Source of the DNA: Cyclobacteriaceae bacterium
GTDB taxonomy: Bacteria; Bacteroidota; Bacteroidia; Cytophagales; Cyclobacteriaceae
Assembly (NCBI GenBank): GCA_013141055.1
Contig: JABFRS010000002.1
Location: 868,001 to 932,000, forward strand
Direction of reading: 5' to 3'
DNA length: 64,000 nucleotides
Part shown: positions 13,136-22,821 of the stretch, piece by piece
Position numbering within the stretch: the first letter of the stretch is position 1
How the letters are laid out: every line of letters starts with the position of its first letter
The notes under the pieces: model-generated
The model's database searches: none
Told to the model about the DNA's origin: nothing
Seen by the model: the letters and a program-made list of their open reading frames with translations, nothing else
Translations under genes and position numbers: made by a program

Positions 13136-14281
13136 ATGTCTGAGAAATCCAATATACCAAACCTCAATCGGGCTTTACCCAAAATCACAATACCACAAAA
13201 TGCCTCAAGATCTGGAGTAATTTACATTTTCTCCATATTAGCCTTTATTGCAGTTTTTTGCGGTCTTTCATTTATAAAAATTTCTATTAGCATAAAATCA
13301 CTTGGTCTGATACGCCCTGCAAGTAAAATCCACTCCATTAGATCAATGGTCAACGGACAAATCAAAGAGTCATTTTTTTTAGAAAACTCCAATGTTGAAA
13401 AGGGTCAAACTTTATACACTTTAGAAAACGAATTAAACTCCGAAAAAGAAAAAAATCTTCAGATAAAAATAGATGAACTTCAAGATTATCTTAGAGATCT
13501 TACACTATTGGTGAGTGATGAAATCTTATCTTATAAATTTTATACAGCATTATACAAACAATCATTTCTACAGTACCAGCAAAAACTGCATTGGGGACTT
13601 ACGCACTATCAGAAGGCGAAGAACGATTTCGAAAGAAACAAAAAACTTCACAATCAAAAAGTAATCACAGATGTTGATCTGGAGAATTTTCAATTTGAAC
13701 TTGAGAAAGCCAACGATGATCTCAAGACCCTGAAACAAACTCAATTAAATCAATGGCAGTCTGAAAAAAGAAATATCGAAAAAGAAATTCAAGAAAATAA
13801 ATCTCAAGTCGGACTACTGCTAAAGGAGAAGCACTATCTTCAAATTGTTGCTCCTGTTACTGGAACACTTCAGAATATGCAAGGACTGTCTAAAGGAAGT
13901 ATTGTGCTCTCTAATCAGGAGTTGGGGCAAATATCACCTGACACGAGTCTTATAATAGAAGCAATGATCCCTTCTAATGACATAGGATTTATTCATATCG
14001 ATATGCCAGTCCGCTTTCAAATAGATGCATATAATTACAATTACTGGGGCTTTGCGGCAGGAAAAGTACTACTGATTTCCCGTGACATAAAGATCATCGA
14101 GAACAAACCTGTATTTGAAGTTCGTTGCTCTTTGGATAAGGACTTTCTTCAATTAAAAAACGGTCAGAAAGTTCTGCTAAGGAAGGGAATGACACTCAGA
14201 TCTCATTTTATAGTTACTGAAAGAACTTTGTGGCAATTATTATTTGATAAGGTTGATGATTGGATTAATCCAAATCTTTAA
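13136..14281 (+). CDS. HlyD-type membrane fusion protein of the peptide exporter
   Basis: 381 residues. One N-terminal membrane helix (about 28-50), then half a biotinyl-lipoyl motif (IRSMVNGQIKESFFLENSNV), a long coiled-coil hairpin (about 95-235, many Lys/Glu/Gln), the second lipoyl half (IVAPVTGTLQNMQGLSKGS) and beta-barrel strands. This is the plan of HlyD-family adaptors, which bridge the inner-membrane ABC transporter to an outer-membrane channel. No outer-membrane TolC-like gene lies nearby. The stop is 5 bases before the ABC gene. Codon use is AT-rich, like the rest of the left half of this locus. Confidence 0.9.
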   Translation: MSEKSNIPNLNRALPKITIPQNASRSGVIYIFSILAFIAVFCGLSFIKISISIKSLGLIRPASKIHSIRSMVNGQIKESFFLENSNVEKGQTLYTLENELNSEKEKNLQIKIDELQDYLRDLTLLVSDEILSYKFYTALYKQSFLQYQQKLHWGLTHYQKAKNDFERNKKLHNQKVITDVDLENFQFELEKANDDLKTLKQTQLNQWQSEKRNIEKEIQENKSQVGLLLKEKHYLQIVAPVTGTLQNMQGLSKGSIVLSNQELGQISPDTSLIIEAMIPSNDIGFIHIDMPVRFQIDAYNYNYWGFAAGKVLLISRDIKIIENKPVFEVRCSLDKDFLQLKNGQKVLLRKGMTLRSHFIVTERTLWQLLFDKVDDWINPNL

Positions 14282-14286
14282 AACAG

Positions 14287-16461
14287 GTGATGAATAAGGG
14301 TACTAAGGTAAAACAAAGAGACATCACGGATTGCGGTGCCGCATGTCTTGCGTCTATCGCTGCTCATTACAAACTTCGATACCCAGTTGCCCGCATTCGT
14401 CAATTAGCTTCAACAGATAAAAAAGGCACTAACGTACTTGGAATGATCGAAGCAGCAAAGCAACTTGGGATCGACTCTAAAGGCGTAAGGGGAACTTTTG
14501 AAAGTCTCTCCACAATTCCGTTGCCAGCTGTTGCGCACGTGACCGTCAAAGAAGTGCTCCATCATTTCATAGTCATCTATAAAGTAAAGACGCATTACAT
14601 CGAAATAATGGATCCTGCAGATGGTCAAATGCATCAGTTGGGAAATGAAGAATTCAAGAAGACATGGACAGGGGTTTTAATACTTATGCTCCCCGAAGAA
14701 AGCTTTCAAAAAGGAAATCTAAAAGAATCTGTTTTCAATCGACTATGGACATTAGTAAAGCCTCATAAATCAGTTCTGATCCAGGCATTATTCGGAGCAT
14801 TGGTCTACACTTTCATTGGACTTAGCACTTCTATCTACGTTCAAAAAATAGTCGACTACGTACTGATTGATGGAAATCGTAATCTTCTCAATCTCATGAG
14901 TGTTGTCATGTTTGCTCTTATGCTGACTGCCATTTTCATCGGCTACATGAAGAGCTTGTTCACCCTCCAAACCGGTCAGATAATTGATACTAGATTGATT
15001 CTGGGGTACTATAAGCACCTGCTTAAGTTGCCACAGCAATTCTTCGACACGATGCGCGTGGGAGAAGTACTATCGAGGATTAATGATGCCGTCAAGATCA
15101 GGGCATTTATCAATGACGTATTTATCAATCTCGCAGTCAATTTCTTCATCATTGTACTTTCTTTTTGCCTGATGTTCACCTACTACTGGAAGCTAGCAAT
15201 CATCATGCTACTGGTCATTCCTTTTTATTCCATTATTTATCTGATTACAAACAGGCTAAATAAAAAAGTCGAGCGAAGATTGATGGAAAACTCAGCAGAA
15301 CTGGAAGCCCAGCTCGTAGAGTCCATTCACGCCATGAGCACCATCAAGAGCCTGGGACTGGAGGAACAGGCTCAATATAAAACTGAGGATAGGTTCTACA
15401 CACTCCTCAACACAGTCTACCAATCAGGACTCAACGCCCTTTCATCCGGCTTTTCAACGGAGTTTGTCTCGCGCTCCTTTACCATCTTACTGCTCTGGAT
15501 CGGCGCGGGGTTTGTCCTCGATCAGCAAATAACACCCGGAGAACTTCTCTCCTTCTATGCTCTGATTGGTTACTTCACCTCCCCCGTCAGCAACACCATC
15601 GGCTTGAACAAGATCTTCCAAAATGCATACATCGCCGCCGATCGGTTATTTGAAATCATTGATCTCCAACATGAGGATGAAGAGAACAAAATTGAACTCA
15701 CTCCCTCCATGATCGGAGATATCCGGTTTAAAGATGTCTTCTTCCGCTACGGAACCCGAACCACGGTATTTGAGGGATTAAACCTCCTCATCCCCAAAAG
15801 TAGCGTCGTGGCACTGGTCGGGGAAAGCGGCTCTGGCAAGTCCACCATCATCCACATCATCCAAAAACTCTATCCGATCCTTTCAGGAAATGTTCACATC
15901 GGTGAATACGATCTGAAATACCTGGATCATCATTCCTTAAGAAAACTGATCGCCATTGTTCCGCAGAAGATCGATCTGTTTGCAGGCAATGTCATTGATA
16001 ACATCGCTGCAGGAGACCCTACACCGGACATGAAAAAGATCATCTCCATCAGCACCTCCCTGGGCATTCTTGATTTTATCGAAAGATTACCCAATGGATT
16101 CAATACCTACCTCGGTGAAAATGGCGCCACACTCTCCGGGGGTCAGAAGCAAAGAATTGCCATCGCACGTGCACTCTACCGCGATCCCGAGATCCTGATC
16201 CTCGATGAAGCTACCTCCTCCCTCGATGCAGCATCAGAACAATATGTACAGAAGATGATCCAAATCCTCAGAAGCCAGGGAAAGACCGTCATCATCATTG
16301 CCCACCGCCTCAGCACCATCGCCCTCGCCGACAAGATCGTGCTGATTGAAAACGGTAAAGTCCTGGAAGAAGGCAGCCACTCCTCCCTCTTCAACAAGAA
16401 GAGCCACTACTATGAGTGGTGTAGGAATCAATATCCGGTTGAGGTGCCTGCGGAATTGTGA
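14287..16461 (+). CDS. Peptidase-containing ABC exporter (C39 peptidase, PCAT)
   Basis: 724 residues. An N-terminal C39 peptidase domain (about 5-140) with catalytic Cys16 in TDCGAACLASIAAHY, His in VLHHFIVIYKV and Asp in IMDPADG; six membrane helices (about 165-440); an ATPase domain with Walker A GESGSGKST, signature LSGGQKQR and Walker B ILILDEATSS. It cuts double-glycine leaders and exports the mature peptide; the precursor at 12632 is the evident substrate. Start is ATG at 14287, with a second ATG directly after. The first half is AT-rich and the ATPase half clearly richer in GC, so this gene may also be mosaic. Confidence 0.95.
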   Translation: MMNKGTKVKQRDITDCGAACLASIAAHYKLRYPVARIRQLASTDKKGTNVLGMIEAAKQLGIDSKGVRGTFESLSTIPLPAVAHVTVKEVLHHFIVIYKVKTHYIEIMDPADGQMHQLGNEEFKKTWTGVLILMLPEESFQKGNLKESVFNRLWTLVKPHKSVLIQALFGALVYTFIGLSTSIYVQKIVDYVLIDGNRNLLNLMSVVMFALMLTAIFIGYMKSLFTLQTGQIIDTRLILGYYKHLLKLPQQFFDTMRVGEVLSRINDAVKIRAFINDVFINLAVNFFIIVLSFCLMFTYYWKLAIIMLLVIPFYSIIYLITNRLNKKVERRLMENSAELEAQLVESIHAMSTIKSLGLEEQAQYKTEDRFYTLLNTVYQSGLNALSSGFSTEFVSRSFTILLLWIGAGFVLDQQITPGELLSFYALIGYFTSPVSNTIGLNKIFQNAYIAADRLFEIIDLQHEDEENKIELTPSMIGDIRFKDVFFRYGTRTTVFEGLNLLIPKSSVVALVGESGSGKSTIIHIIQKLYPILSGNVHIGEYDLKYLDHHSLRKLIAIVPQKIDLFAGNVIDNIAAGDPTPDMKKIISISTSLGILDFIERLPNGFNTYLGENGATLSGGQKQRIAIARALYRDPEILILDEATSSLDAASEQYVQKMIQILRSQGKTVIIIAHRLSTIALADKIVLIENGKVLEEGSHSSLFNKKSHYYEWCRNQYPVEVPAEL

Positions 16462-16527
16462 GGGTCTTATGAATTCCTCTCACTTGAATCGTCAGATCCA
16501 ATCAAAAAACAATCGATGCATTAACTT

Positions 16528-18273
16528 CTACTTCACCTTAAACTCCACTCCCATTCTCGCCTGAACTCCCTGTAGGGTCTTCACCTTCTGCCACTCTTCA
16601 TACATCGGATAGTACACTCCCAGCTCGGAACGTATCGCGCTCCTGGTGTTGTCCTCTTCCCAGTTGTTCATCAGTCGTTCAATGAAAGGTCGTGGCTGCG
16701 GATAATAGCGAAGCTTGTAATCTTCAACTCCCGCCTTGCTTGCCGCGATCTTCACCGCATCATCAAAGCCACCAATGACATCGGCCAGGCCGTTGCCCTT
16801 CGCCTGCGTCCCCGTCCACACTCGTCCAGATGCGATCTTCTTGATGTTGTCCTGCGTCATGCCTCTTCCTGCCGCAGCCTTGCTTGTAAACGTCTCATAG
16901 ATCTCATCCACGGATTTCTGCATAATGCTCTTCTCAACATCCGTCATCGTATGAGCAACACTCAGCATCTCCCCGATCTCACCGGTCTTTACCTCCTCTG
17001 ATGTAATGCCAATCTTGTTGTCAAGGAATTTGCTAAGATCAAACGTGATACCGAATACTCCGATTGAACCGGTAATGGTAGTCGGCTGTGCCACGATCGT
17101 ATCACATACCATGGCAATGTAATAACCTCCCGATGCAGCATAGTCTCCCATCGATGCGATCACCGGTTTCTGTTTTGTCGCCAGCATCAGCTCTCTCCAC
17201 ATCATGTCTCCTGCCTGGAAAACTCCACCCGGAGAATTTACTCTCAGCACAATGGCTTTCACGCGGTCGCTGTTCCGGGCTTTTCTTACCTGCTGTACAA
17301 TCGTCTCCGCACCCACGTTGCCCTGGTCTGCTTTGCCCAATACAATATTTCCATCAGCAACGATCACAGCGATCTCATTCGCCGAAGAGCCTGAAGAGGT
17401 ATATGATTTTTTATACTTGCGATAGGTCACAAAAGGAATCGTCGCCTTTTTCTCCAGTCCCAGCTTGCCGCGGATAATGTCTTTGATCTCATCATCATAA
17501 TACAATGAATCAACAAGGCCATAGGTAACGGCATCCGGTGCACTGCGCACCAGCATCTTGTCAGAGATCTCTCTTAATTTTTCTACCGGGATGTTGCGGG
17601 CGTCTGAAATTCCGCTGAGCATATCTCCATAGATTGAATTCAGCATGGAGTTGAGCTGCAGTTTATTCTCTTCACTGAGATCTTCGCGGATCAATGGCTC
17701 TACGGCACTTTTAAAATCTCCGACACGGAAGATCTCTGGCTTGATGTCCAGCTTGTCAAACATCTTCTTGAAGAATAATACTTCCGATGTCAGTCCATTG
17801 AACTCAACTTCGCCTTCATTATACATATACACCTTATCGGCGGCTGTTGCCAGGTAGTAGGCTCCTTCGGTATAGAAATCAGAATAGGAAATAACCCACT
17901 TGCCGGATTTTTTGAAATCGATCAGCGAATTTCTAAGCTCCTGGATCGACGCCGTTCCGGTCATCAGGTAGGATGTATTGAGATAGATCCCCTCAATGTT
18001 AGGATCCGTTTCAGCATGTTGAATAGCTTCTTTCAATTGCAAAAGGCCATAGCTCTGGTTTCCCGTTCCCGGAATGATCTCGGCAAGAGCATCCTCCATT
18101 TCAAGTTCAGTGATCGGCGCTTCCAGGTTGAGATGAAGCACGGATTTTTCGCCTATGGAAACCTGGCTATCAGTTGAAAGCCCTGCCAGCATCGCAATGG
18201 ATAAAAATATGATGACCACAAAAGCGACAACGGTGCCCAGGCAGGAAGCGAAAAACAACTTAAAAAAATTCAT
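16528..18273 (-). CDS. sppA: Signal peptide peptidase SppA, 67K type
   Basis: 581 residues, the length of the two-domain SppA. One N-terminal membrane helix (LGTVVAFVVIIFLSIAMLAGL), an N-terminal domain carrying the catalytic Lys in VGDFKSAVEPLIREDLS, and a C-terminal domain with the nucleophile Ser in DYAASGGYYIAM. The enzyme degrades leftover signal peptides in the inner membrane as a membrane-bound ring. It is divergent from folK, with a 38-base gap. The stop lies 66 bases from the ABC exporter stop in a convergent arrangement, with no clear terminator between. Confidence 0.96.
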   Translation of the reverse strand: MNFFKLFFASCLGTVVAFVVIIFLSIAMLAGLSTDSQVSIGEKSVLHLNLEAPITELEMEDALAEIIPGTGNQSYGLLQLKEAIQHAETDPNIEGIYLNTSYLMTGTASIQELRNSLIDFKKSGKWVISYSDFYTEGAYYLATAADKVYMYNEGEVEFNGLTSEVLFFKKMFDKLDIKPEIFRVGDFKSAVEPLIREDLSEENKLQLNSMLNSIYGDMLSGISDARNIPVEKLREISDKMLVRSAPDAVTYGLVDSLYYDDEIKDIIRGKLGLEKKATIPFVTYRKYKKSYTSSGSSANEIAVIVADGNIVLGKADQGNVGAETIVQQVRKARNSDRVKAIVLRVNSPGGVFQAGDMMWRELMLATKQKPVIASMGDYAASGGYYIAMVCDTIVAQPTTITGSIGVFGITFDLSKFLDNKIGITSEEVKTGEIGEMLSVAHTMTDVEKSIMQKSVDEIYETFTSKAAAGRGMTQDNIKKIASGRVWTGTQAKGNGLADVIGGFDDAVKIAASKAGVEDYKLRYYPQPRPFIERLMNNWEEDNTRSAIRSELGVYYPMYEEWQKVKTLQGVQARMGVEFKVK

Positions 18274-18311
18274 AACACTGATTTAGACCGCAAAAATATC
18301 AATTTTACAGT

Positions 18312-18791
18312 ATGGTACGGGCATTCCTTCTTTTAGGTTCAAATCAGGGTGATCGGCGGCAATATATAGATGCAGCTTTCCTTGAAATTCATTCGCTTGG
18401 CAGTGATGCTTATCACTCTTCAATGTATGAAACTGCTGCCTGGGGAAAGGAAGACCAGTCACCTTTTCTCAACCAGGTGGTTGTGCTCACTACCGGTTTA
18501 TCTCCGGAGGATCTGTTAAGAGCAATTCTTTCAATTGAGTCCGGCCTCGGAAGGATACGGATGGAAAAATGGGGAAGCCGCACCATCGATATCGACATTC
18601 TTTTCTATGGTGAGGAGATCATATCCCAACCTGATCTGGTCGTTCCTCATCCCGCCATTGCTCAACGAAGATTTACACTGGAGCCCATGGCAGAACTTGT
18701 TCCGGAAATGATCCATCCTGTACTTAAAAAAAGTATGCGGCAATTACTGGATGAATGCACGGATACGCTTCCTGCTATTAAAATAAATTAG
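18312..18791 (+). CDS. folK: 2-amino-4-hydroxy-6-hydroxymethyldihydropteridine pyrophosphokinase
   Basis: 159 residues, normal for HPPK. It has the N-terminal LLLGSNQGDR, SSMYETAAWG, the substrate loop FLNQVV and the signature WGSRTIDIDILFYGEEI with the two Mg-binding Asp residues, then VPHPAIAQRRFTLEPM. It transfers pyrophosphate from ATP in folate synthesis. The gene stands alone between divergent sppA and convergent fabD; the stop is 2 bases from the fabD stop. Confidence 0.97.
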   Translation: MVRAFLLLGSNQGDRRQYIDAAFLEIHSLGSDAYHSSMYETAAWGKEDQSPFLNQVVVLTTGLSPEDLLRAILSIESGLGRIRMEKWGSRTIDIDILFYGEEIISQPDLVVPHPAIAQRRFTLEPMAELVPEMIHPVLKKSMRQLLDECTDTLPAIKIN

Positions 18792-18793
18792 CT

Positions 18794-19669
18794 TTACGCG
18801 CTTTGAGCTTCCGCCTGCGGGGCGATCTTCTTCACCAATCCCTGGAGAACTTTTCCGGGACCGCATTCTACAAAAAGGGTGGCACCATCGTTCACCATGC
18901 TTTGCACACATTGCGTCCATCGCACCGGTGAGGTCAGTTGGTCAATAAGATTCTTCTTAATAACAGCAACATCTTTGGATGGCTGTGCATTCACATTCTG
19001 ATATACAGGACAGATGGGAGTGCTGAAGTGTGTTGATTCAATAGCTTTTGCAAGCTCTTCCTTAGCGGGCTCCATCAACGGTGAGTGGAATGCTCCTCCT
19101 ACCTGTAATGGCAGTGCGCGTTTTGCTCCGGCAGCTTTAAGTTTTTCAATGGCAATCTCAATTCCCTTCATGGATCCGGAGATCACCAGCTGTCCCGGGC
19201 AATTATAATTTGCAGCAACAACGATCTCTTCTTTTATAGATGCACATATCTCCTCTACCTTGCTGTCATCAAGACCGAGAACTGCCGCCATGGTAGAAGG
19301 GTTTATTTCACAGGCACGCTGCATGGCATGAGCACGTTTGGCAACAAGCTTCAGCGCATCTTCAAATGACAACGCCTTGTTGGCAACAAGAGAAGAAAAT
19401 TCGCCCAGTGAATGACCCGCTACCATCTACGGGGCAAAGGATGCGCTCGAGAGTGCTACCGCAACAGAATGAATAAAAACCGCCGGCTGGGTAACGTTGG
19501 TTTGCTTTAGCTCATCCGCCGTTCCGGCAAACATCGTATCGGTGATGTTGAAGCCCAGGATCTTGTTAGCCTCATCAAACAATGCTTTTGCCTGGGGATT
19601 GGAATCATAAATGTCCTTGCCCATTCCTGTGAACTGGGCACCCTGACCCGGAAAAATATATGCCTTCAT
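18794..19669 (-). pseudogene. fabD: Malonyl-CoA:ACP transacylase fabD interrupted by an in-frame TAG
   Basis: Residues 1-80 (from 19669: MKAYIFPGQGAQFTGMGKDI...) and residues 82-291 (from 19426: MVAGHSLGEFSSLVANKAL...) are in the same frame and join into a normal 290-residue FabD. They are separated only by a TAG codon at 19427-19429, in ...SFAP-stop-MVAGHSLGEF. FabD usually has Asp or Glu here, so a single change GAG to TAG explains it. The catalytic Ser is in GHSLGEF just after the stop and the catalytic His in GGAFHSPLM, so the two halves both contain needed parts. FabD loads malonyl groups onto acyl carrier protein and is normally essential. Options: sequencing error, a second fabD elsewhere, stop read-through, or restart at the ATG right after the stop with the two pieces assembling. 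Confidence 0.9.
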
Positions 19670-19770
19670 GAAATCGAAATTTTATGCGAAGATAAAAAAG
19701 TCTCCGTAACGAACTTCGCATGGCGGTCTGTTCCCAACGAAGGGTGTGAATCCAAATGTAAGAGGTTGAT

Positions 19771-22635
19771 TTACCGGATGATCTGCACCCATCCGCGGAT
19801 GTCCTTCTTCTTCTGATTCGGATCTACGACGGTGAACGTTACCTGAGCATTATAATAATAGACTCCTGAAGAAAGATCCTTGCCGTCATTGTCCTTACCA
19901 TCCCAGTCGATATAAATATTTTTCTCTCCACCGGATTGATACGTATAGACTTCCTTACCCCACCGGTTACTGACGGTGAACGTTACACTTTCAACAAAGC
20001 GGGCGCAGCGTCTTCTTGTTTCAACAGGATCAATCACACCGCAAGGTCCATTACCTTCCTCGTCAATGATGGCCCGGTCGCTGAAGGCGCTGAACTTCTC
20101 ATTACAATTATCTCCGTTAGGTGTAAATACATTGGGAAGCTCATAGTGAGGGCAGTTGTCAAAACAGAATGACTCGCTCAACTCACTCTCCTGTCCCGCC
20201 CTGTCAACCGCCGCAACTTTATAACATCTTGCGAACGATGGCAATGACGAATCAACATATACGGTATCGGTAATACCGGATGCCAGCAGTGTAAACTCAT
20301 CTCCTACCTGCTTTGCGAAATAAAGATTATACGTCTTGATGTCCAGAAGACAATCCGGGTCCAGAGGTTTCTTCCAGGACACTGTGTTACTAAAGCTCTG
20401 AACAGAACATGGCTGTGAAGTATAATACTGATCGCACGTGGTAGCAACAATGGAAAGCTCCTGCTTGCACGGCGGCTCAAGGTCATTCGGCTGTGCGCAG
20501 ATTATCTGTGAGAAGTTTTTGAATGGTTCCTTGATCAGCGGATTTCCATAAACTCCCTGCGTCATAACCCGGTAGCAATATCTCTTGTTGTTATCCAACC
20601 CTATATCGCTGTAAGTAAATCTTCCTGTGATTGAACGGATACTGTCAATCTTCACAAGCTGAGCCTCGGTGGCTCCTTCCGGTCCGCGATAAATATAATG
20701 ATACGGGAACTTGTCTGTCTTGTTCGACCATGGCACAACAGCATTCCAGGTAAGTCTGATCTCCTGAAACAATGGCTTCGCTTCAAGCCGTACCTGTGAA
20801 GCCGTGGAAGAAGTATCGGTTGGCTGATTCGATGCATTGAACATCACCACACGGTAGTTGTAGGAAAGAGCCTCTGAATTCACATCGGTATCCTGATAGG
20901 AGGTGTTGACCAATGTTCCGGTATGAGGGCTGATAAGTTTCAGAATTCCTGAGAGGCCTTCCGCACGGAAGACTTTATATCTGAAGATCGTTGTATCCGG
21001 AAGTGCAAAAGGCGCTCTCCACTTAACGGTTATCTTTCCACCGGAAGTCTTCGTCTGATCGACCGTCACATGCGTGATGATCGGAGCAGTTTCAGGAATC
21101 GGCGGCATGCAGGTTTCTGCAGAAACATAACTGTCTCCTCCACCCGGCCGCGGGAAGACTGCTACCAGTCTGTAACAATACTTTGCACCCGGAGAAAGTC
21201 CCTTGCCTCCATTCGTGTCATTATAAATAGTTTGTGTGATTGGCACTTCAGCGATCTTGGTGAATCCAAGTGACTCTGGTATGCCGGTAACACAGGCAGC
21301 CGGTGTAAACGGTTTGCTGTCAACTCTTCTCCACACCTGCATTGCTTCTGCTGTCTGACATGGATAGGTATTCCATTCAAGCTTTGCGGTGCGGTATGGT
21401 ATCAGTACCGGAGGATTTTTAAATACAGGCGCAGGCCCGACCACTCTTATATTCCATGTTTTGAATTGAACAAGCTTTGCACCTCTTGATACTGGTGGAT
21501 TGTCTGTGACCTTGAACACCACCTGGTAAGGTTGTTCTTTAATATGATTGCAGGTTGTTTGCCATTCAAATGAAAGTTTCGCTGTATGGCCCGGGCCTGT
21601 GAGTTGATTCACTGCCGGGAAGGGAGTGTAAGTCGCGGGACTTGGGAAAGGCGGATTAACTCCCTGATTTAATATCTGTGAAAATGCTTCGATCTTGACA
21701 GGATCATTATCCGGATCGGTAGCAAATATATCAGCATTGATTTTTGTACCGGCTTCAACGCAAAGATCTGCAGGCACCTGTAGTTCCGGGCGCTTGTTAC
21801 GACAGTCTTCAACAATGATCTGCATATCCCGCACGACATATCCCGTGTTGATCCATATGCCTACAACTTGTCTCCACTGTCTTATAACAAAAGCAATGTT
21901 ATACTCTCCTGAGACGCCGGGAGAGTTCCATACAATAGTTCCCGTTAACGGATCGATTGTAAAAGTCGGAGGACCATCAGCAGTTTCATTGGCTGTGCCA
22001 TAGTTGATACCAATTCTGTCATAGAATTCTTTAACGTTTGGATCGCGGTAGTTATCAACAGGAATACCTCTGTTCTTCTTAGGGATTGTAAATTCATACG
22101 ACAAGCTGTCGCCATCAGGATCGTATGCACCAGGGTTATGATACCATGCTGCACCGGTACAGGCCTTATCGATTGGCGGAACCAACAGTCGGGGACTATT
22201 GTCGCAACCAACAAACGGATCAATCGTGAATCCGGACTCCATATAAAAAGGAGTATCTACCGATTGTGACATATTAAGAATGCCAGCGTTTCTGTTGGGC
22301 TCAATGTAGCTGATGATATATCTACCCGCCCCACCGTATACGTGGGTGGTGGAATACGTTACCGTACCAATATCAGGACCGAGGTCAGTGCGGGGTGTGT
22401 TTTCAACAGTAGGTGTTGTGAAGGGATCACTTCCATCACCGAAATCAAGCAAGCCATCGCCGAACCTGATCTGGGAACCCGTGTTGGTATAGACGGTGAT
22501 GGTAATGGTAAATGTGAGACTGGTACAGCTCTGGCGGGTGATGGTTATTTCTCCTGCCCGAAGGTGAGTGGCATTCGCTGAATAACAGCCTGAAAATATC
22601 AGCAATGTCAAAAGAATCAGATATCGAATACGCAT
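19771..22635 (-). CDS. Large type IX-secreted protein with type B sorting domain
   Basis: 954 residues. A signal peptide (LILLTLLIFSGCYSANA) leads into an N-terminal domain seen in many Bacteroidota gliding-motility-associated proteins (THLRAGEITI...), then several fibronectin/Ig-like domains (e.g. ITVKWRAPF, YRVVMFNAS, CYRVMTQGVYG). The C-terminal 100 residues form a type B sorting domain: ELPNVFTPNGDNCNEKF, VSNRWGKEVY, WDGKDNDGKDLSSGVYYY and a terminal WVQIIR. Such proteins cross the outer membrane by the type IX system and stay on the surface or are released. Many Cys residues suggest disulfides. It stands alone downstream of fabD (reverse order), with no partner genes. Confidence 0.92.
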   Translation of the reverse strand: MRIRYLILLTLLIFSGCYSANATHLRAGEITITRQSCTSLTFTITITVYTNTGSQIRFGDGLLDFGDGSDPFTTPTVENTPRTDLGPDIGTVTYSTTHVYGGAGRYIISYIEPNRNAGILNMSQSVDTPFYMESGFTIDPFVGCDNSPRLLVPPIDKACTGAAWYHNPGAYDPDGDSLSYEFTIPKKNRGIPVDNYRDPNVKEFYDRIGINYGTANETADGPPTFTIDPLTGTIVWNSPGVSGEYNIAFVIRQWRQVVGIWINTGYVVRDMQIIVEDCRNKRPELQVPADLCVEAGTKINADIFATDPDNDPVKIEAFSQILNQGVNPPFPSPATYTPFPAVNQLTGPGHTAKLSFEWQTTCNHIKEQPYQVVFKVTDNPPVSRGAKLVQFKTWNIRVVGPAPVFKNPPVLIPYRTAKLEWNTYPCQTAEAMQVWRRVDSKPFTPAACVTGIPESLGFTKIAEVPITQTIYNDTNGGKGLSPGAKYCYRLVAVFPRPGGGDSYVSAETCMPPIPETAPIITHVTVDQTKTSGGKITVKWRAPFALPDTTIFRYKVFRAEGLSGILKLISPHTGTLVNTSYQDTDVNSEALSYNYRVVMFNASNQPTDTSSTASQVRLEAKPLFQEIRLTWNAVVPWSNKTDKFPYHYIYRGPEGATEAQLVKIDSIRSITGRFTYSDIGLDNNKRYCYRVMTQGVYGNPLIKEPFKNFSQIICAQPNDLEPPCKQELSIVATTCDQYYTSQPCSVQSFSNTVSWKKPLDPDCLLDIKTYNLYFAKQVGDEFTLLASGITDTVYVDSSLPSFARCYKVAAVDRAGQESELSESFCFDNCPHYELPNVFTPNGDNCNEKFSAFSDRAIIDEEGNGPCGVIDPVETRRRCARFVESVTFTVSNRWGKEVYTYQSGGEKNIYIDWDGKDNDGKDLSSGVYYYNAQVTFTVVDPNQKKKDIRGWVQIIR

Positions 22636-22821
22636 CCCCGTAAGTTAGTACCTCAAAGAATCAAATTTACAATAACTCAGCCGTTCTACAGGTTAAAATT
22701 AAAAGAAGAATTTCCCTGCTCCACGGTAAAAAACGCTCATTCATCTTAAATATTGGATCAGGAGGAATACTCGTTTAAACTTTACGCTCTATTTAATATC
22801 TAAAGGAGACAAAACGTAAAC

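Noticed and set aside
18794-19669. fabD as two separate real genes
   Set aside because: The halves are in the same frame, separated by one TAG only, and together make one normal-length FabD.
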